Shown: positions 19,909-32,791 of the stretch, piece by piece
Position numbering within the stretch: position 1 is the stretch's first letter
Layout of the letters: every line of letters begins with the position of its first letter
Assembly (NCBI GenBank): GCA_934047225.1
Contig: OW203993.1
Location: 27,790,069 to 27,854,068, forward strand
Reading direction: 5' to 3'
DNA: 64,000 nt
Source of the DNA: Ypsolopha sequella
Lineage: Eukaryota > Arthropoda > Insecta > Lepidoptera > Ypsolophidae
Translations under genes and position numbers: made by a program
The notes under the pieces: model-generated
The model's input: the letters and a program-made list of their open reading frames with translations, nothing else
Databases searched by the model: none
Told to the model about the DNA's origin: nothing

Positions 19909-20912
19909 TTGACAGAAGGTACTTTGTACCTTGCAAATTATTATAAAAAACAATTTGCTACTAAGTTAGCATGCATTTTAGAATGTAGTGAATCTGTTAC
20001 AAAGAGTATAACAGGAAATTTTCCAATACCTGTTATAATTAATGGTATTTGTAATGTTAATTATTTACATAATTTTGTCCCTATTGACACGGTTAGTACA
20101 AGTACTAACAAAATTGTAAAAAACTATTTTTAGAATTGAAGACAATGGGAGAGCTGCCTGTATTAAAGTTGGTACATCAAAACATACAAGGTGGCTTTCT
20201 CGGCAAAATACTTTCAATCGAGTTGTTCTTAGAGGAATCAAAAACAGATATTTTGTGTGTAACCGAACACCATCAACATGAACATAATATGCAGTTTAAT
20301 GTTAATTATTTTAGTGTTCTTAGCTGCTACAATAGATTAAAAATACAAAAAGGTGGATCCATGGTTCTTGTAAAAAATAATATAAAAGCAAAAGGAAAGA
20401 AAAGACATTGTAAAACTTTCTGTAGAACATCAACTTGAATTAGCTTGCATAGAAATGAGTACATATATTATCCTCTGTGTTTACCGACCCTTTGGACAAG
20501 ATTACAAAATTTTTGAAAAAGCAATGGAAGAGGTTTTAAAATTATTATTTGATGCCAAGAAAAAAGTTATTATATGTGGAGATTTTAACGTAGATTTACT
20601 AGAAAAATCGATTATGCGCTCAAAATTAATACATTTATTCGAATCATTTAATTTGTCTAATGTGTTCTTAGAACTTACTCGAACTACTCGGGATACTGCG
20701 TCATGCCTCGACAATATATTCTGTGATTGAGAATATTCAGACAATAAAGTAATCAACCGCTTGCAGTCCGATCGCAGTGGCCAAACTATAACCATTCAAC
20801 AAAGCGTAAATCAATTGCCCAAAAAAGCCTTTTGCAGGCCTATTACAACTCACAAAGTAGATTGTTTCAAAGCAAACCTAGAAGTTAAATTAGCACATTT
20901 TAATCTTCTCCA
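19909..20912 (+). pseudogene. LINE remnant with APE endonuclease domain
   Basis: A 74-codon frame (19909-20133) of unknown nature precedes an endonuclease in two frames. 20136-20438 has LKLVHQNIQGG and ILCVTEHHQHEH. 20455-20730 has CVYRPFG, IICGDFNVDLL and RTTRDTASCLDNIFCD, the N, E and D/N catalytic blocks of APE-type LINE nucleases. A frameshift near 20400 and a stop at 20730 interrupt it. The frame then continues to about 20912 (SDRSGQTITIQQS, where an SDH would be expected, then FCRPIT), where Helitron sequence begins. The RT is absent. Confidence 0.65.
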
Positions 20913-20924
20913 AGACGATACGGG

Positions 20925-21124
20925 TTCCATTTTTCCTTTTCGCAATGACGATTAATAAGTCTCAGGGTCAGTCACTGAAAACAGCAGGAAGTGATCATAG
21001 GGGGGACTGCTTTTCGCACGGCCAGTTTTATGTAGCCTGCTCGAGAGTGAGCTCAACTAGCAGCCTGGTCGTGTTAACAGCTGAGGGCAGAATTTCTAAT
21101 GTAGTATATAAAAAGCTCCTTTAA
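20925..21124 (+). pseudogene. Helitron RepHel helicase C-terminus
   Basis: The frame beginning PFFLFAMTINKSQGQSLK continues GDCFSHGQFYVACSRVSS, SLVVLTAEGR and VVYKKLL, then a stop at 21122-21124. MTINK-QGQSL and YVACSRV are motifs V/VI of Pif1-type helicases in Helitrons, which unwind DNA during rolling-circle transposition. Everything upstream (Rep domain and motifs I-IV) is missing. The frame is too short for the supplied length cutoff but unmistakable. Confidence 0.85.
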
Positions 21125-21287
21125 GTATGAATTAAAAAAAACTAATAGGTAATAGGCCCCACCAAAGAGACTACCTGGAGATCAAATAATTGCACCAAAA
21201 ACACTCCATACCAGATTTAAATACGTTATATAAAAAGTACTACACAAAAACTAAATCAACGCGGGCGAAGCCACGGGCAAAAGCTAG
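21125..21287 (+). mobile_element. Helitron 3' terminus
   Basis: After the helicase stop, about 160 bp lead to CGCGGGCGAAGCCACGGGCA followed by AAAGCTAG and a host T at 21288. Helitrons end in CTRR (here CTAG), preceded by a GC-rich short hairpin, and insert between A and T. This fits at every point. Confidence 0.75.
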
Positions 21288-21288
21288 T

Positions 21289-21826
21289 TAAAATATAAAC
21301 TTACATCATAAACTTTGAAACATGAAAACTGAAGAGACAAGTTTGGCTTACAATTAAACAACAATACGATAACATTTTTCCATGATAATTCAAAACATAG
21401 TAAAATTTGCTGTTATGCATTTTTGTGTGCCAGTTACAAGGTGAAGTAGTGATTTGCTTACATCAGCTGAAGCATAAATGGGGGCAAAGTTAGTGATACA
21501 TAAATCAATTTCAAGTTTGCTGATATTTATTTTATTAAAGGTATGCAAGACATTATTTTTTGTTGTTTTCAAATCCAAGGTTAGTAAGGACGGAACTATA
21601 ATAGGTTAGAGTTGATCTAATTAATAATGTTTTCAATAGTAAGATTCATTAGTTACCTTTTCTTAATATATAAATAAGGTAGGAGTCTCTTTGGAGTGCA
21701 AAGTCAAGGTAGTTATGGCGTTTAGAGTTGTAAACGTTTAAATTATCAATCGAAAACTGAGCCATTATATAAATAAAAGTAGTTAAAATGGACCATGCTC
21801 GAGATCAGTACCTTATTTACGTCGCT
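21289..21826. other. Decayed sequence downstream of the LINE gag
   Basis: Minus-strand pieces such as DNLNVYNSKRHNYLDFALQ near 21760-21700 may be an ORF2 start, but no endonuclease motif remains. Otherwise AT-rich. Confidence 0.35.
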
Positions 21827-22488
21827 CTAGGTGCCCTCATAGTCCGTTGAATTTAAATAACTCGATATAGCGTATTGTCGAGCTGGGCAAGACTCATCAC
21901 CAGTTTTGTGATTGCAAGGTTTTTTATAACGCAGGCAAGTAGCACACGGTTTTTCTTCTTTCTTCGCGCAATCTTTCATAGTATGGCCAACCTCTCCGCA
22001 ATGGCCGCAGGTTGACTCAGCATCCCGGCAAAATTTGGCTGAGTGGCGGTATTGCTGGCACTTGAAGCACCTGGACATGTGGGTGTAATCTTTTATGGGA
22101 TAAGAAGACCAGTTTAGGAAAATGCGGTCTTGGTTAATCAGGACCTTACGGAAGCTTGCAGGTAGTTCGACCACGAAGTTGCAGGTCCTACTATCTCTTT
22201 TTCCGGATTTGTGACTTAATTTGATCATGCCTAGGACATTATCACGAGGCATATCGGGAAATTTGGGTGCAAGGTTCTGTACATCAGGTGGTCAAAAAAT
22301 TCCTTTACTTCAAGGTCACTGGGGAGGCCAAAAATGATCACTCTTGGTTTGCGCTCGTCGGGCACAGTAACTGATAAACCTGAGATGGAAAGCTTCTACC
22401 ATGCTTTTAATTTTTTGATGTCCTCTTCGTTTTGTGGGGGCGGGGATCTCGATGTGATATTACTCCGGTTAAATGGACTACCATCCAT
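21827..22488 (-). pseudogene. LINE ORF1 (gag) with three zinc knuckles, one frameshift
   Basis: Starts MDGSPFNRSNITSRSPPP at 22488, reads through KPRVIIFGLPSDLEVKEFF, then changes frame near 22265 to PRDNVLGMIKLSHKSG and the knuckles CFKCQQYRHSAKFC, CGHCGEVGHTMKDC and CATCLRYKKPCNHKTGDESC. It ends at YLNSTDYEGT. An in-frame stop lies near KLKAW. This is the R1/I-like type of gag that binds LINE RNA. ORF2 should follow below 21800, but only decayed sequence is there. The start lies about 70 bp from the LTR end at 22558. Confidence 0.7.
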
Positions 22489-22557
22489 ATTTGAAAGTTA
22501 CTGACCGACTGATCGACATGACTTTTCGCTACTTTTATTGCTTTCTCAAAAGTACTC

Positions 22558-23015
22558 TGTAAGTAGGCTTTCTTGCTTAGTAAGTTACTAGGCTAAGAAA
22601 CTTTTATTTAATCTAGGGATTAAGAATTATAATTATAATGATCTGCTGCATCAGCATGGATCTCTACTGCTCATGGGACGAGAGTATGGTGAACGGAAAC
22701 ATACGATCGCAATCTACACGTCGGTGATTTATTTACATAGTATTACAACTGGGTGGCATCGCACTTTAGTACTTATTTATCTAGCGTTAGCATTACTATC
22801 TTGACTAGGGTACGGGATAAGCTTAAACCCTGCGGGTCTACCATCGCGCACTATATTCACGAAGGTACCAGCCTACGTAAGCACTAATCGCCTGGAGAGG
22901 GGGAGCTTGACTTTCCAAACAACTATTAATGTTTCGGTAAACCGGGTTCAAATGCCATTCGCAGACGCGTCATTCCGTGGTCTCGTTTCGGCGGCTCTGA
23001 GGGGGCTTTGTCACA
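22558..23015 (-). repeat. Candidate gypsy-type 3' LTR with polypurine tract
   Basis: On the minus strand, AAGGGGGAA (23016-23024), a typical polypurine tract, is followed by TGTGACAAAGCCCCC and about 458 bases ending CCTACTTACA. An AATAAA lies near the end and the sequence then changes to gag-LINE leader. TG...CA ends and the PPT fit a Ty3/gypsy LTR. No second LTR is in the window, so this is a fragment or a copy truncated at its 5' side. Confidence 0.5.
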
Positions 23016-23400
23016 TTCCCCCTTCGTCTGATGAGATTTTTTATCTGTAATGTCAAAAAATGACTGTATTAACTGTACCGGGTGATATATCGAATCGTGT
23101 TTTCGATGTTACGGAACTGTGGTTACTTTGGTACCAATTCCGTGACCGTTTCGCGTTAATCCCTTGCTTCGACTAACGACCGGCCGGTCGTTAGTTCGCT
23201 GGTGACTGGCCGCATGCTGGCCCAACCGGTTTTCGGCTGTTTTTTTTCTCTGGAATGCGGTTTTTATTTACGGTGTGTTATAGCTCTGGTTTGTCGCACG
23301 GATTCCTAAACAATGTTAATGTCCCTTTATAAAAACTAAGGATTTTGTTACTGGTTATTCTGGTAGTATTGTAATTAATTTATCTCTGTTCAAACTATTC

Positions 23401-24060
23401 CTAGAACTGAATGTTAACGCGATAAAAACTATAAATAAAGATAAACCTCCTACATACATTGAAGGTCTTGATCGCAATGCTTTCTGCCAAAGGGTACTTA
23501 GCTTCCTTTTTTATTTTTCTTGGATGCTCCTTCTCTGTTCCCTCGACGGTATTTCCTTTTTCTTTGGTATGGTCCTGGGGTGTGGGTCTTCCCCGTGCAC
23601 TGGTGATGTCCTCCAGTCCAATACGTCCTCGTCTTCTTCTGGTGATGTTTCTATTATCACCGTCTCCCCGCTTCCTGTTGGTTAGTATGTCTCGGTTGGT
23701 ATGAATGAGTACTCCCATCTTCCCGGGGACCGCGGCGGTGGTGTCGTCAGCAGATCCGGGCCCAGGTCGTCGTCTCGGAATATCGGTTCATCCAAATGGT
23801 CGTCCCCGATATCCGCGCTTTCTCTCATGAATTCTTCAATATCCTCATCTGCCAGTCTTATTCCTTGTCGCTGGATATATCTTCATATATTGATCGCGTT
23901 CTCACCAGTCTTTTGTCTTCGAACACCCAAATTTCACATGTTCGCCCTCTCGTCACTACTCCCGGTTGCACTGGCTTTTTCTCCATCTTGAAAATTTTCT
24001 CCGCTCTGACACCGTGTCCCTCCTTATATAGGTGTTTTTTGGTTTTCTCCAACTACCCGC
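23401..24060 (-). pseudogene. 3' coding part of a probable LTR retroelement
   Basis: Upstream (minus strand) of the PPT and LTR lie open pieces in shifting frames: KPVQPGVVTRGRTCEIWVFE (24000-23900), an acidic stretch with LADEDIEEFMRESADIGDDH, and RRRGRIGLEDITSARGRPTP. They would be the end of pol or a later ORF by position. I see no integrase or RT motif, so identity is not established. Confidence 0.3.
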
Positions 24061-24418
24061 TTTTTTCATTTTCGCGTGTTTTATCTTTTTTTTTCTCCTT
24101 TCTTTCAGTCTACCCTCCAGCCCTGGTCAACTGTCCGCAAAGTGGCGACAAAGCTATCAACCAATCAGGTGGCGGGGGCAGGCCAGAATTCACAATTTTA
24201 TGGTAACCTGATAAAAATATCTAAGTTGAGATAATTTTCTATTTATTATAGTCATTTTAATAATAGTATTTTATGTCAATTAAAATATAATATATATTAT
24301 GTTAATATATTATGTGAACTATTTTTGTGTCTTTTGGCTCCGAAGGAGTGGTTTCCAGCGCTATTAAAAACAAAACAAAAAGAAATGTCACACGAAGAAA
24401 AAAAGATATTTTCCTGGT
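24061..24418. other. No gene seen
   Basis: AT-rich sequence between the LTR-element remnant and the gag ORF below. It probably includes the 3' flank of that gag; I see no RT. Confidence 0.4.
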
Positions 24419-25405
24419 TTAATATTCTTTATTATTTTTCTTTTGACCTGGCATTCGCCACTGAAGACATTGTTGTGCTTGGCGCTTAGCCCTTTGGCAG
24501 TTCACGCAGACAGGTGACAACGCCTTGTGCGGACAGTCCACATAAGTGTGAGACTCACCACAGTAACTGCACGTGATGCCTTTCTCCTTGCACAAGCGCT
24601 TAGAGTGGCCGTAGCCTAGGCATCCCGTGCACTGCACCAGTGGTGAGTGGTCCTCAATAGACCGTCTCTGAAGTCCTATGTGGACTGTATCTGCCTCCGT
24701 GAACCGATTCCAAAGGGTCGGGCTTAGCTCCATAATGACGTGGCATTCGTGCGGGTTTCTCGCTTTGCGGCGATAAAGCACCCGAGGGCACTCCGCGGAT
24801 AGATCCACTCCTTTCAGAAGATGTTTGTTCTGAGTAAGGAGGGAATCTATCACGTCATTGTCCTTGCGGTCCGACAAGACGTTGCGGATGCAGGCCAACG
24901 GCAAACGATTTGTAGCCTCTTTCGCAACGAGCCCGTGTCCGCCCTTCTCCAGACTGGATGAGATCTTTTTGATCTCATCCTTGGAGCTGCAGCTGAGCAC
25001 TACCCTCCTGTTGGCTGCTTTCCTGCAGCGGTCCACCCTAATGCCAGAAGTTCTGACGTCCAGCGCACTCTCAAGTCGCCTCACGACCTCTTCCCCGGAG
25101 AGGGTCGAGTTTGTCGATGAGACGATTATTGAGTGCGCCGGTCTGTCTTGCCCCGGCTTTTTGAGTGCCTGGGCGTAGGTCAGCGGCGCAACAGCACAAG
25201 GCTCCCGGCTGAGCACCTCTTTCTTTAGGCTAGTGACGGCGTCTTTGACGTCGGAGAGGGCCATTTCGATGTTGAGGTTCGGCGGCTCGGACCTCTTTTC
25301 CTCCACCGCCTTACCTATGGCCCTCACGTCACTGCCTACCCTGTCGAGTAGGCTTGTGCTTGCTCGGTCACTGCGCGGTTCGATCCGATCTCGTACATTC
25401 ATCAA
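24419..25405 (-). CDS. R1/TRAS-like LINE ORF1 (gag), C-terminal 328 codons
   Basis: Open frame with a helical N-terminal part (LLDRVGSDVRAIGKAVEE), then TYAQALKK, a middle domain (VVRRLESALDVRTSGIRVDR, NRRVVLSCSSKDEIKKI, RNPHECHVIMELSPTLWNRF) and three zinc knuckles: CTGCLGYGHSKRLC, CSYCGESHTYVDC, CVNCQRAKRQAQQC. The usual residue after AQ is His, so a small indel has altered the last knuckle and tail. No ORF2 follows. The start at 25405 is just the first ATG; the real N-terminus may be the homologous piece at 29232-29750, about 3.8 kb away on the same strand. Confidence 0.75.
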   Translation of the reverse strand: MMNVRDRIEPRSDRASTSLLDRVGSDVRAIGKAVEEKRSEPPNLNIEMALSDVKDAVTSLKKEVLSREPCAVAPLTYAQALKKPGQDRPAHSIIVSSTNSTLSGEEVVRRLESALDVRTSGIRVDRCRKAANRRVVLSCSSKDEIKKISSSLEKGGHGLVAKEATNRLPLACIRNVLSDRKDNDVIDSLLTQNKHLLKGVDLSAECPRVLYRRKARNPHECHVIMELSPTLWNRFTEADTVHIGLQRRSIEDHSPLVQCTGCLGYGHSKRLCKEKGITCSYCGESHTYVDCPHKALSPVCVNCQRAKRQAQQCLQWRMPGQKKNNKEY

Positions 25406-25427
25406 AACGTACTAGTTCGTACACTTA

Positions 25428-25449
25428 GTACTATTAGTACTAATAGTAC
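25428..25449. repeat. Perfect 22-bp palindrome
   Basis: GTACTATTAGTACTAATAGTAC-type palindrome, perfect over 22 bases and centred on AGTACT. It stands just upstream of the gag frame at the edge of unannotated sequence. Function unknown; it may be a transposon terminus or footprint. Confidence 0.85.
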
Positions 25450-26351
25450 GTGACTCGTTCGAGCGATACCTACTGTCCTACTCTGCTCACTGTACGATGA
25501 TACCATTCAGTTCGTGCATTTTAAGACTCACAGAGTATTTTAGATCGAGTTAATGTTTGATATAGGTAATTTATATTTTGTAATGTTGAATTAATATTTA
25601 CTTTTAAGGGTCCATGCTACTTAAACGTCCCCACAATATTGCTGATTCATGACAGAAAATATTTGTTTAATGAGAAATAAATAATCACACAAGTTGTCGA
25701 AGAGTTGTTTTAGGATTTTTGCATAGAATTCATAGCAACCTAGAAAAAAAAACGAAAGTTGCTGAAAATCACGTAAAACTGCTCTTCGCGTATTTCTCAT
25801 TGGCGATTTCTCAGATAATTTTGGAAACTGAAATTCAAGCACCCGTAAGTTAAAAGTGTACAGAATGGTGAGATTGATTTATTTTTGGCAAACAAAAATT
25901 GTTACTAGGTGTATTTATCCATCAAACATAACCAACTTTTGCGTGCGATTTCCACATACAAATTTCTATGGAGGGCAGCATCGATTTGAATTTCGTTCAA
26001 ACGGCGGCGCAGAACGCGCCTTCCGATTTCAGTTTCCGGTGAGAGCACGTCCGTTTGCCTGAGCAAAGCTCGATGTGTACGTACGAGCAGTGACCGCACA
26101 GTGATGGTGGTATTGTTTTGCCGGCCGCTGTGTGCGTGGGCAGAAATACCTATATCTGAGGAAGGCCGTCGGGAGACCGGGCCCTTAAAGAATTAATTAT
26201 TAATATTAGAATTAATTAATGACAAGTACAAGTACTAAGGAAACATAATAAAACAGGATTGCACATCAACCATTTAATGAAAAATAAAAATAGCCAGGTA
26301 AGTTTTACATATTTCCATGCACCTTCAATGAATTATTAAAAATGGTCAGTA
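25450..26351. other. Left flank of the hAT transposase
   Basis: No convincing gene. It holds a GC-richer segment at 25980-26170 and a short duplication just after the hAT stop (TTTACATATTTCCATGCACC at 26302 against ATTACATATTTCCGTGCAG at 26352). A hAT terminal repeat probably lies here but I could not pair it. Confidence 0.4.
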
Positions 26352-28340
<1,989 letters not shown>

Positions 28341-28574
28341 TATTGCTAATATTAGTGACGGTTAATGTAAATATAGCACATGCAGTTAGTTTATTAGTGC
28401 AAAATAACATAAAATGCTTTCACCCCAAACAACAAACCAAAGCAAATATAAGTAAACTTGACACCACACTGAAAACTGACACCAAAATAAATTCAAGCCG
28501 AAAATTTCACCAAATATGCTATGCGTTTTGTAACGGTCGTATATCAGAGCAGACTAGCTAGCTAGTACTAGTAG

Positions 28575-28880
28575 AGTAGCCAAATCATTTAAACATCTCG
28601 ACAAAAAATAACGACATCCCATGTTGCAAAAACTGAACGATGTCAATTCACTTAACATTAGACCTATGTATATGTATAATGTAATATACCTTTTGTATTC
28701 GATTTATTATCATCAACGCGAATTGCAAATGATATATTATATTTTTTTTGGATTATGTTGAATATAAGTATGTATTGAATATAGTATAATATATAAAAGA
28801 TGACAGTAAAGTTTTATTCAAAGTCAACTTTTCTGTGTAATGTTTAATGAACGATTTTAATGTTACATGATTTGGCTACT
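28575..28880. mobile_element. Small inverted-repeat element (MITE-like), 306 bp
   Basis: AGTAGCCAAATCAT at 28575-28588 and its exact reverse complement ATGATTTGGCTACT at 28867-28880, with similarity continuing a few bases inward. No coding capacity. It abuts the 5' side of the hAT gene. CAG-starting ends as on the right side are usual for hAT elements, so it may be a hAT-derived MITE. No clear target duplication. Confidence 0.5.
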
Positions 28881-29231
28881 GAATTTGTTTAGGAAGAACT
28901 AATAACGTTTTTCATAAGTACTTCGGAACAAGTCATTTACTCGTACTTACATACCCATTCTTTTCAGAACAATTTAAACTTTTATGTCATTGGCATAAGG
29001 TACAAAATTTCCGAACAAGATCGGGATCGCCGTTGTGTGAGTCAGTTTTCTTCTGGCTCTTTCATTTCGCTCGTTCGTCTTCTTCGTCTCGTTCTGTCTG
29101 ACTGAAATGTACTATAAGACCGAATAAAAAGATCCGAACTGAATAGTTCTGTCTCTTTCACTTTAAGGAATGATGTCTTATTAGTACTGTAGTACTGTAC
29201 TACACAAGCCTACTGTCGAGGTTACCCACGG
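28881..29231. other. No gene seen
   Basis: Mostly AT-rich with a pyrimidine-rich block (29050-29100) and repeated AGTACT motifs near 29180-29200. Confidence 0.4.
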
Positions 29232-29750
29232 TTACAGCACGGGTTTAATAATGTCCCTCATGCCAGCGCCGCTGACCCCCGCCTCTGGCTGAACCTGGCA
29301 CAGCGGTCTCTGCTGTAAGCATTCGACCGCTGCTCTCACCTTTTCCAGGTTCTCACCAATAGCCTCTAGCCTGGGGTCTGGAACGTCCGATTTTAGGGGG
29401 GACCCGCACACCAAGGCAGCGGTTTTTACCCTCTCCTCCGATTCCACCAGCTGGCGCCGGGACTCGATACGGCGGAAACACTGCCCGACAAAGCCTCCAG
29501 GTCCTTAAGTAAAGCTGGGTCAGGCTTTTTAGCTCCTGAATCGGACTGGTGTGTCCGTGAGGCTGCCGTTTTCGAAACCTGGTGGACATTCTCTCTGATG
29601 GACCCAATGGCCTTTAACGGGCCGTCCATCTCCACTCCAAGCCACAACCTTATGGCCTTGGATGTTTCTAGCGTGGTGGAGATGTCGGCCTTGGCTGCTC
29701 TGAGCTCGACCGCATGCGAGGCATGGCATTATTTCATTTTCGGCTCAACC
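29232..29750 (-). pseudogene. R1/TRAS-like LINE gag N-terminal remnant
   Basis: Minus-strand frames contain SHAVELRAAKADISTTLE, KAIGSIRENVHQVSKTAASR and, after a frameshift near 29440, ESEERVKTAALVCGSPLKSD and RLEAIGENLEKVRAAVECL. These helical, charged stretches fit the coiled N-terminus that precedes the knuckles in this gag type. It ends at a stop before 29232. It could be the missing N-terminus of the gag at 24419-25405. Confidence 0.5.
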
Positions 29751-29995
29751 CATGGCGATCAAGGTATAGTGACAAAATTTTGAAATAGTAAAAAAGCTGT
29801 GTTCATTTACATTTTAGCTCTACGCTGAAAATATTAAATACCCAGTAATTGTAGGTAAACACAGCTTTGTTGGGTGGATTTAAATAAAAATACATAGGTA
29901 TCATTTAGAATCATCGATTTTTATTATATCTTTTCTTATAATATTCATGTGCCATCTTTTTAATACTATCGTTAGTATCTAAATAAGGAAATAAG

Positions 29996-31250
29996 GGTGT
30001 CCAGCGGGAAATTTTCAAGTTTAAAATGAAATAAAAATATAAGTTAAACGTTTATTTTAATAATTTTGTTTTTAAAATAGAGTTTATCAATGCGGATTTT
30101 ATTTTTTGAAGACCACATCGTCTAAATGACGCCCGCTTCTTCCAAGGCACTCTTGCAGCAGGAACCTTACATTCGCAATTACGCGAGAGCAAATGGCTGG
30201 TCTGATTGCTGCAACTTCACGGCGAATATTGTCCTGAATCGTTCGAGGATTGTTGTTGTAAACCTTTGACTTCAGGTATCCCCACAAAAAAAAGTCGCAT
30301 GGTGTGAGCTCAGGTGACTGAGGTGGCCAGGGTATGTCTCTGTACTTGCTGATCAATTTGTTCGGAAAAAATTCCCTTAGCTTTGCCATCGAGACCCTAG
30401 CTGTGTGTGGAGTGGCACCATCTTGCTGAAATAGCGTTCTGTTGTTGTACCCAGGAAAATGCTGCAATTGTGGTAGCAGAAACTCATCGATCATTCGACA
30501 ATACACCTCAGCGGTGACAGTCTCTCGCGCGTTAACAAAATAAGGGCCAATTATTCCTCGGGCGGAAATTGCACACCATACTGTTGTTTTTTGACAATGT
30601 TAACGTTTTTGATGGCGTTTTCGAGGATTGTTGGATTGCCAGTAACGCATGATCTGTTTATTAACATAACCATCGTTATGAAAATGTGCTTCGTCACTGA
30701 ACAAAATGTTTCCAAGCGTATGTGCTGTCCGAAAACGTTTCAGCATTGTTCTTGCGAAGATTTCTCGCAAAGGATAGTCACTTTCGTTGAGACCCTGCAC
30801 GATTTGAATTTTGTATGGGTGAAACTTTAATTTCTTTTTCAAAATGACGTGCACCGTTGATTATGTAATTCCAGTAAAGGCCGCAATCTTTCTTATGGAT
30901 TTTCGAGGATTTCGCATAATTTCCTGCCGAACTTGATCGACGTGTTCTGGCGTCGCTGCAGGTGTTGATGGTCCAGTATGAGTATTGTTGACCACTGTCC
31001 CTTTTTGCCTGAAGCTTTGCACCCACGACCAGATCAATTGCGTTTTCGGCGCATCGCTTAATCGACGAATATCGAAATGAGTACAAAAAGCGCGGCGCGT
31101 ATGCACCAATGATTCGCCATGCTTTAAATATTGCTCGACCGCGAACGCACGGTGTACCGCCGACCAACGACTCATGGTGACTGTCAAATCCGCAAACAGT
31201 GTTGCCAATTGGTGTGAATCCATTTCTGAATGTGTATATTCCGCCACTGA
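29996..31250 (-). pseudogene. mariner-type transposase (DD41D), broken
   Basis: Three frames in order: 31247-30861 with an N-terminal HTH (RWSAVHRAFAVEQYLKHGES, then a second helix block ending RKIAAFTGIT); 30854-30600 with NILFSDEAHFHNDGYVNKQ (first Asp); 30506-30099 with LFQQDGATPHTARV (second Asp) and QSPELTPCDFFLWGYLKSKV (third Asp). I count 41 residues between the last two Asp, the DD41D spacing. A stop near 30857 and a shift near 30600 disable it. The left end GGGTGTCCAGCGGG at 29996 looks like a terminal repeat; no partner is seen at the 5' side. Confidence 0.85.
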
Positions 31251-31259
31251 TTAATTATC

Positions 31260-31885
31260 TTATCGATTTCATCTGCATTCACAACAAATTCTTCAAGTAA
31301 ATTGACAAGCAATCTTAAGTCTTTGTTGGAGTTTGTGCTTGCAATGCGGTTAAAACATAAATATTTTTCTAAATTTTGATATTAGGTGGTTATCTGCCTC
31401 GTAGCTCTTTTATTAGTTTAACAGTAAATTCAATGCAACGCTTTGCCAATACTTGTTTCTCTCCACCAGGATTATATTCTAGCGCCTTTTCGAAATTGTA
31501 TCCAAGATGCGGCGATGGATCCAAATATTGCTCAAAATTTTTCTCTGTGAGAATATCTATCGAGTGGCGTTTTGTAGGAATTATTATTTTTCCAGCTAGT
31601 GATTCAATAAGGTCGACGAGAGTCTGTAAAAGTTTTGTAGGGTTTGCATTTTGCCCTTCAAAAGCCTTCAGAGAGTTTTATACTTCATTCAGTATACTTC
31701 TTAGGTATATCAAATAGGCTTTATTTCTTTTATCCGAAAACATACAAAAAAGCATTTCCGAAGTATAACAATTGTTTTTAGACTTTGATATTTCAAAAAA
31801 TAGTCTCAGTTCGTCCCACTGGTTTAGTATTCTGTTTACGGTGGGCTCTATTGAGAGCCATCTTGTGGCACACTTCTGCAATATC
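31260..31885 (-). pseudogene. hAT/ZMYM-like transposase-derived fragment
   Basis: 31881-31678 reads QKCATRWLSIEPTVNRILNQ WDELRLFFE; then, after a stop and shift, SLAGKIIIPTKRHSIDIL, YLDPSPHLGYNFEKALEYNP and FTVKLIKELRGR. TRWLS with a following helical region is typical of the C-terminal half of ZMYM1/zinc-finger-862-like proteins, which derive from hAT transposases. Several stops. The match is by motif only. Confidence 0.5.
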
Positions 31886-32349
31886 TAAAGGGGTTTTTTC
31901 CCGCAATTTATAGTTTCGTAGACTTTTGAGTACTCTTTGCGGCTTAGCAAGAAAACCAATTATAAGTCTCCCGCAACATGAACTCAATATTGCGAGGAAT
32001 TGTCTCTTCAAAGGCATGTGAAATAGGCAGGAGCATGAAATTTTTTTTGGGCTTTTGATTTGTGTGGGGTGGGGAATCGGTGCTCCATAGAGATACGAAC
32101 GAAAGATACTATGACAGGATTTTGATATTTTCAGTGGAAATTGTGCCCCAAAGCCACTGAAAAAAACATAATAGTCCAAAAACAGGATTTTAAATTAAAA
32201 TCAATAAAAAAAATAACTAAGGATTTTTATATATTATATTTATTAATATTATTATTTGAATACCAACAAAGGCATACAATCAAAGTTTATACAATTAACA
32301 CAAGGAAAAATTAAGAAAAAATACTGAAAATGGGGTAAATTTCTTAAAA
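31886..32349. other. Degenerate stretch, no assignable gene
   Basis: Open pieces without motifs; AT-rich towards 32200-32340. It could be spacer between two decayed elements. Confidence 0.4.
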
Positions 32350-32770
32350 TTAATTAGTTCTGTACTCTTTCTTGGTATTGAAAATCGGCATGTTTTTACA
32401 GGATTCCAACGTATTTTTTATCCATCCTGCCCGTCTTTCTGGCCCACATACAGCAGTGCACGCTTCAGTCACAAGTTTGATGCACCTTTCAGTTGCTTGA
32501 GTGTGACAGGGCATTTGACCAAAGAGTGTCAAAATCTGAGTTTCCACTATATCTGGGTTGGCGATAGCATACTTCAATAAGTCGGTGCTAATTTGTTTCA
32601 GGACTGGTGGTTCAGAAACTTTGTCCCATTTAATCAGGTCATAGCATTGCTCTGCGTTGAAGTTCAAGCTTGGCACCTTGAAGACTCTGATAGGAGCGAA
32701 CCCCGACGTTTGTTCCCTGATCTTCATGATCCGCCTGAGAGCTACTTCTCGGATGTGGCTTCTCTAAGAC
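32350..32770 (-). pseudogene. C-terminal part of an arthropod orphan family
   Basis: Reads REVALRRIMKIREQT, FKVPSLNFNAEQCYDLIKW, GQMPCHTQATERCIKLVTEA and CGPERRAGWIKNTLES to the end NTKKEYRTN. The PCHTQATERCIK and ERR-GWI motifs are those of the C-terminus of a large insect protein family of unknown function that I recognise as highly repeated in arthropods. The N-terminal half of apparently the same family is at 59542-60770. No upstream exon is found here. Confidence 0.5.
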
Positions 32771-32791
32771 ATAGAACATAATAATTTTTAG

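Noticed and set aside
22935..22960. tRNA B-box-like GGTTCAAATGCC, possible tRNA gene or SINE head
   Set aside because: No matching A box or cloverleaf; it lies inside the LTR candidate.
31247..31400. Partner terminal repeat for the mariner end at 29996
   Set aside because: No GGGTGTCCAGC complement is found near the 5' side; the copy is probably truncated.
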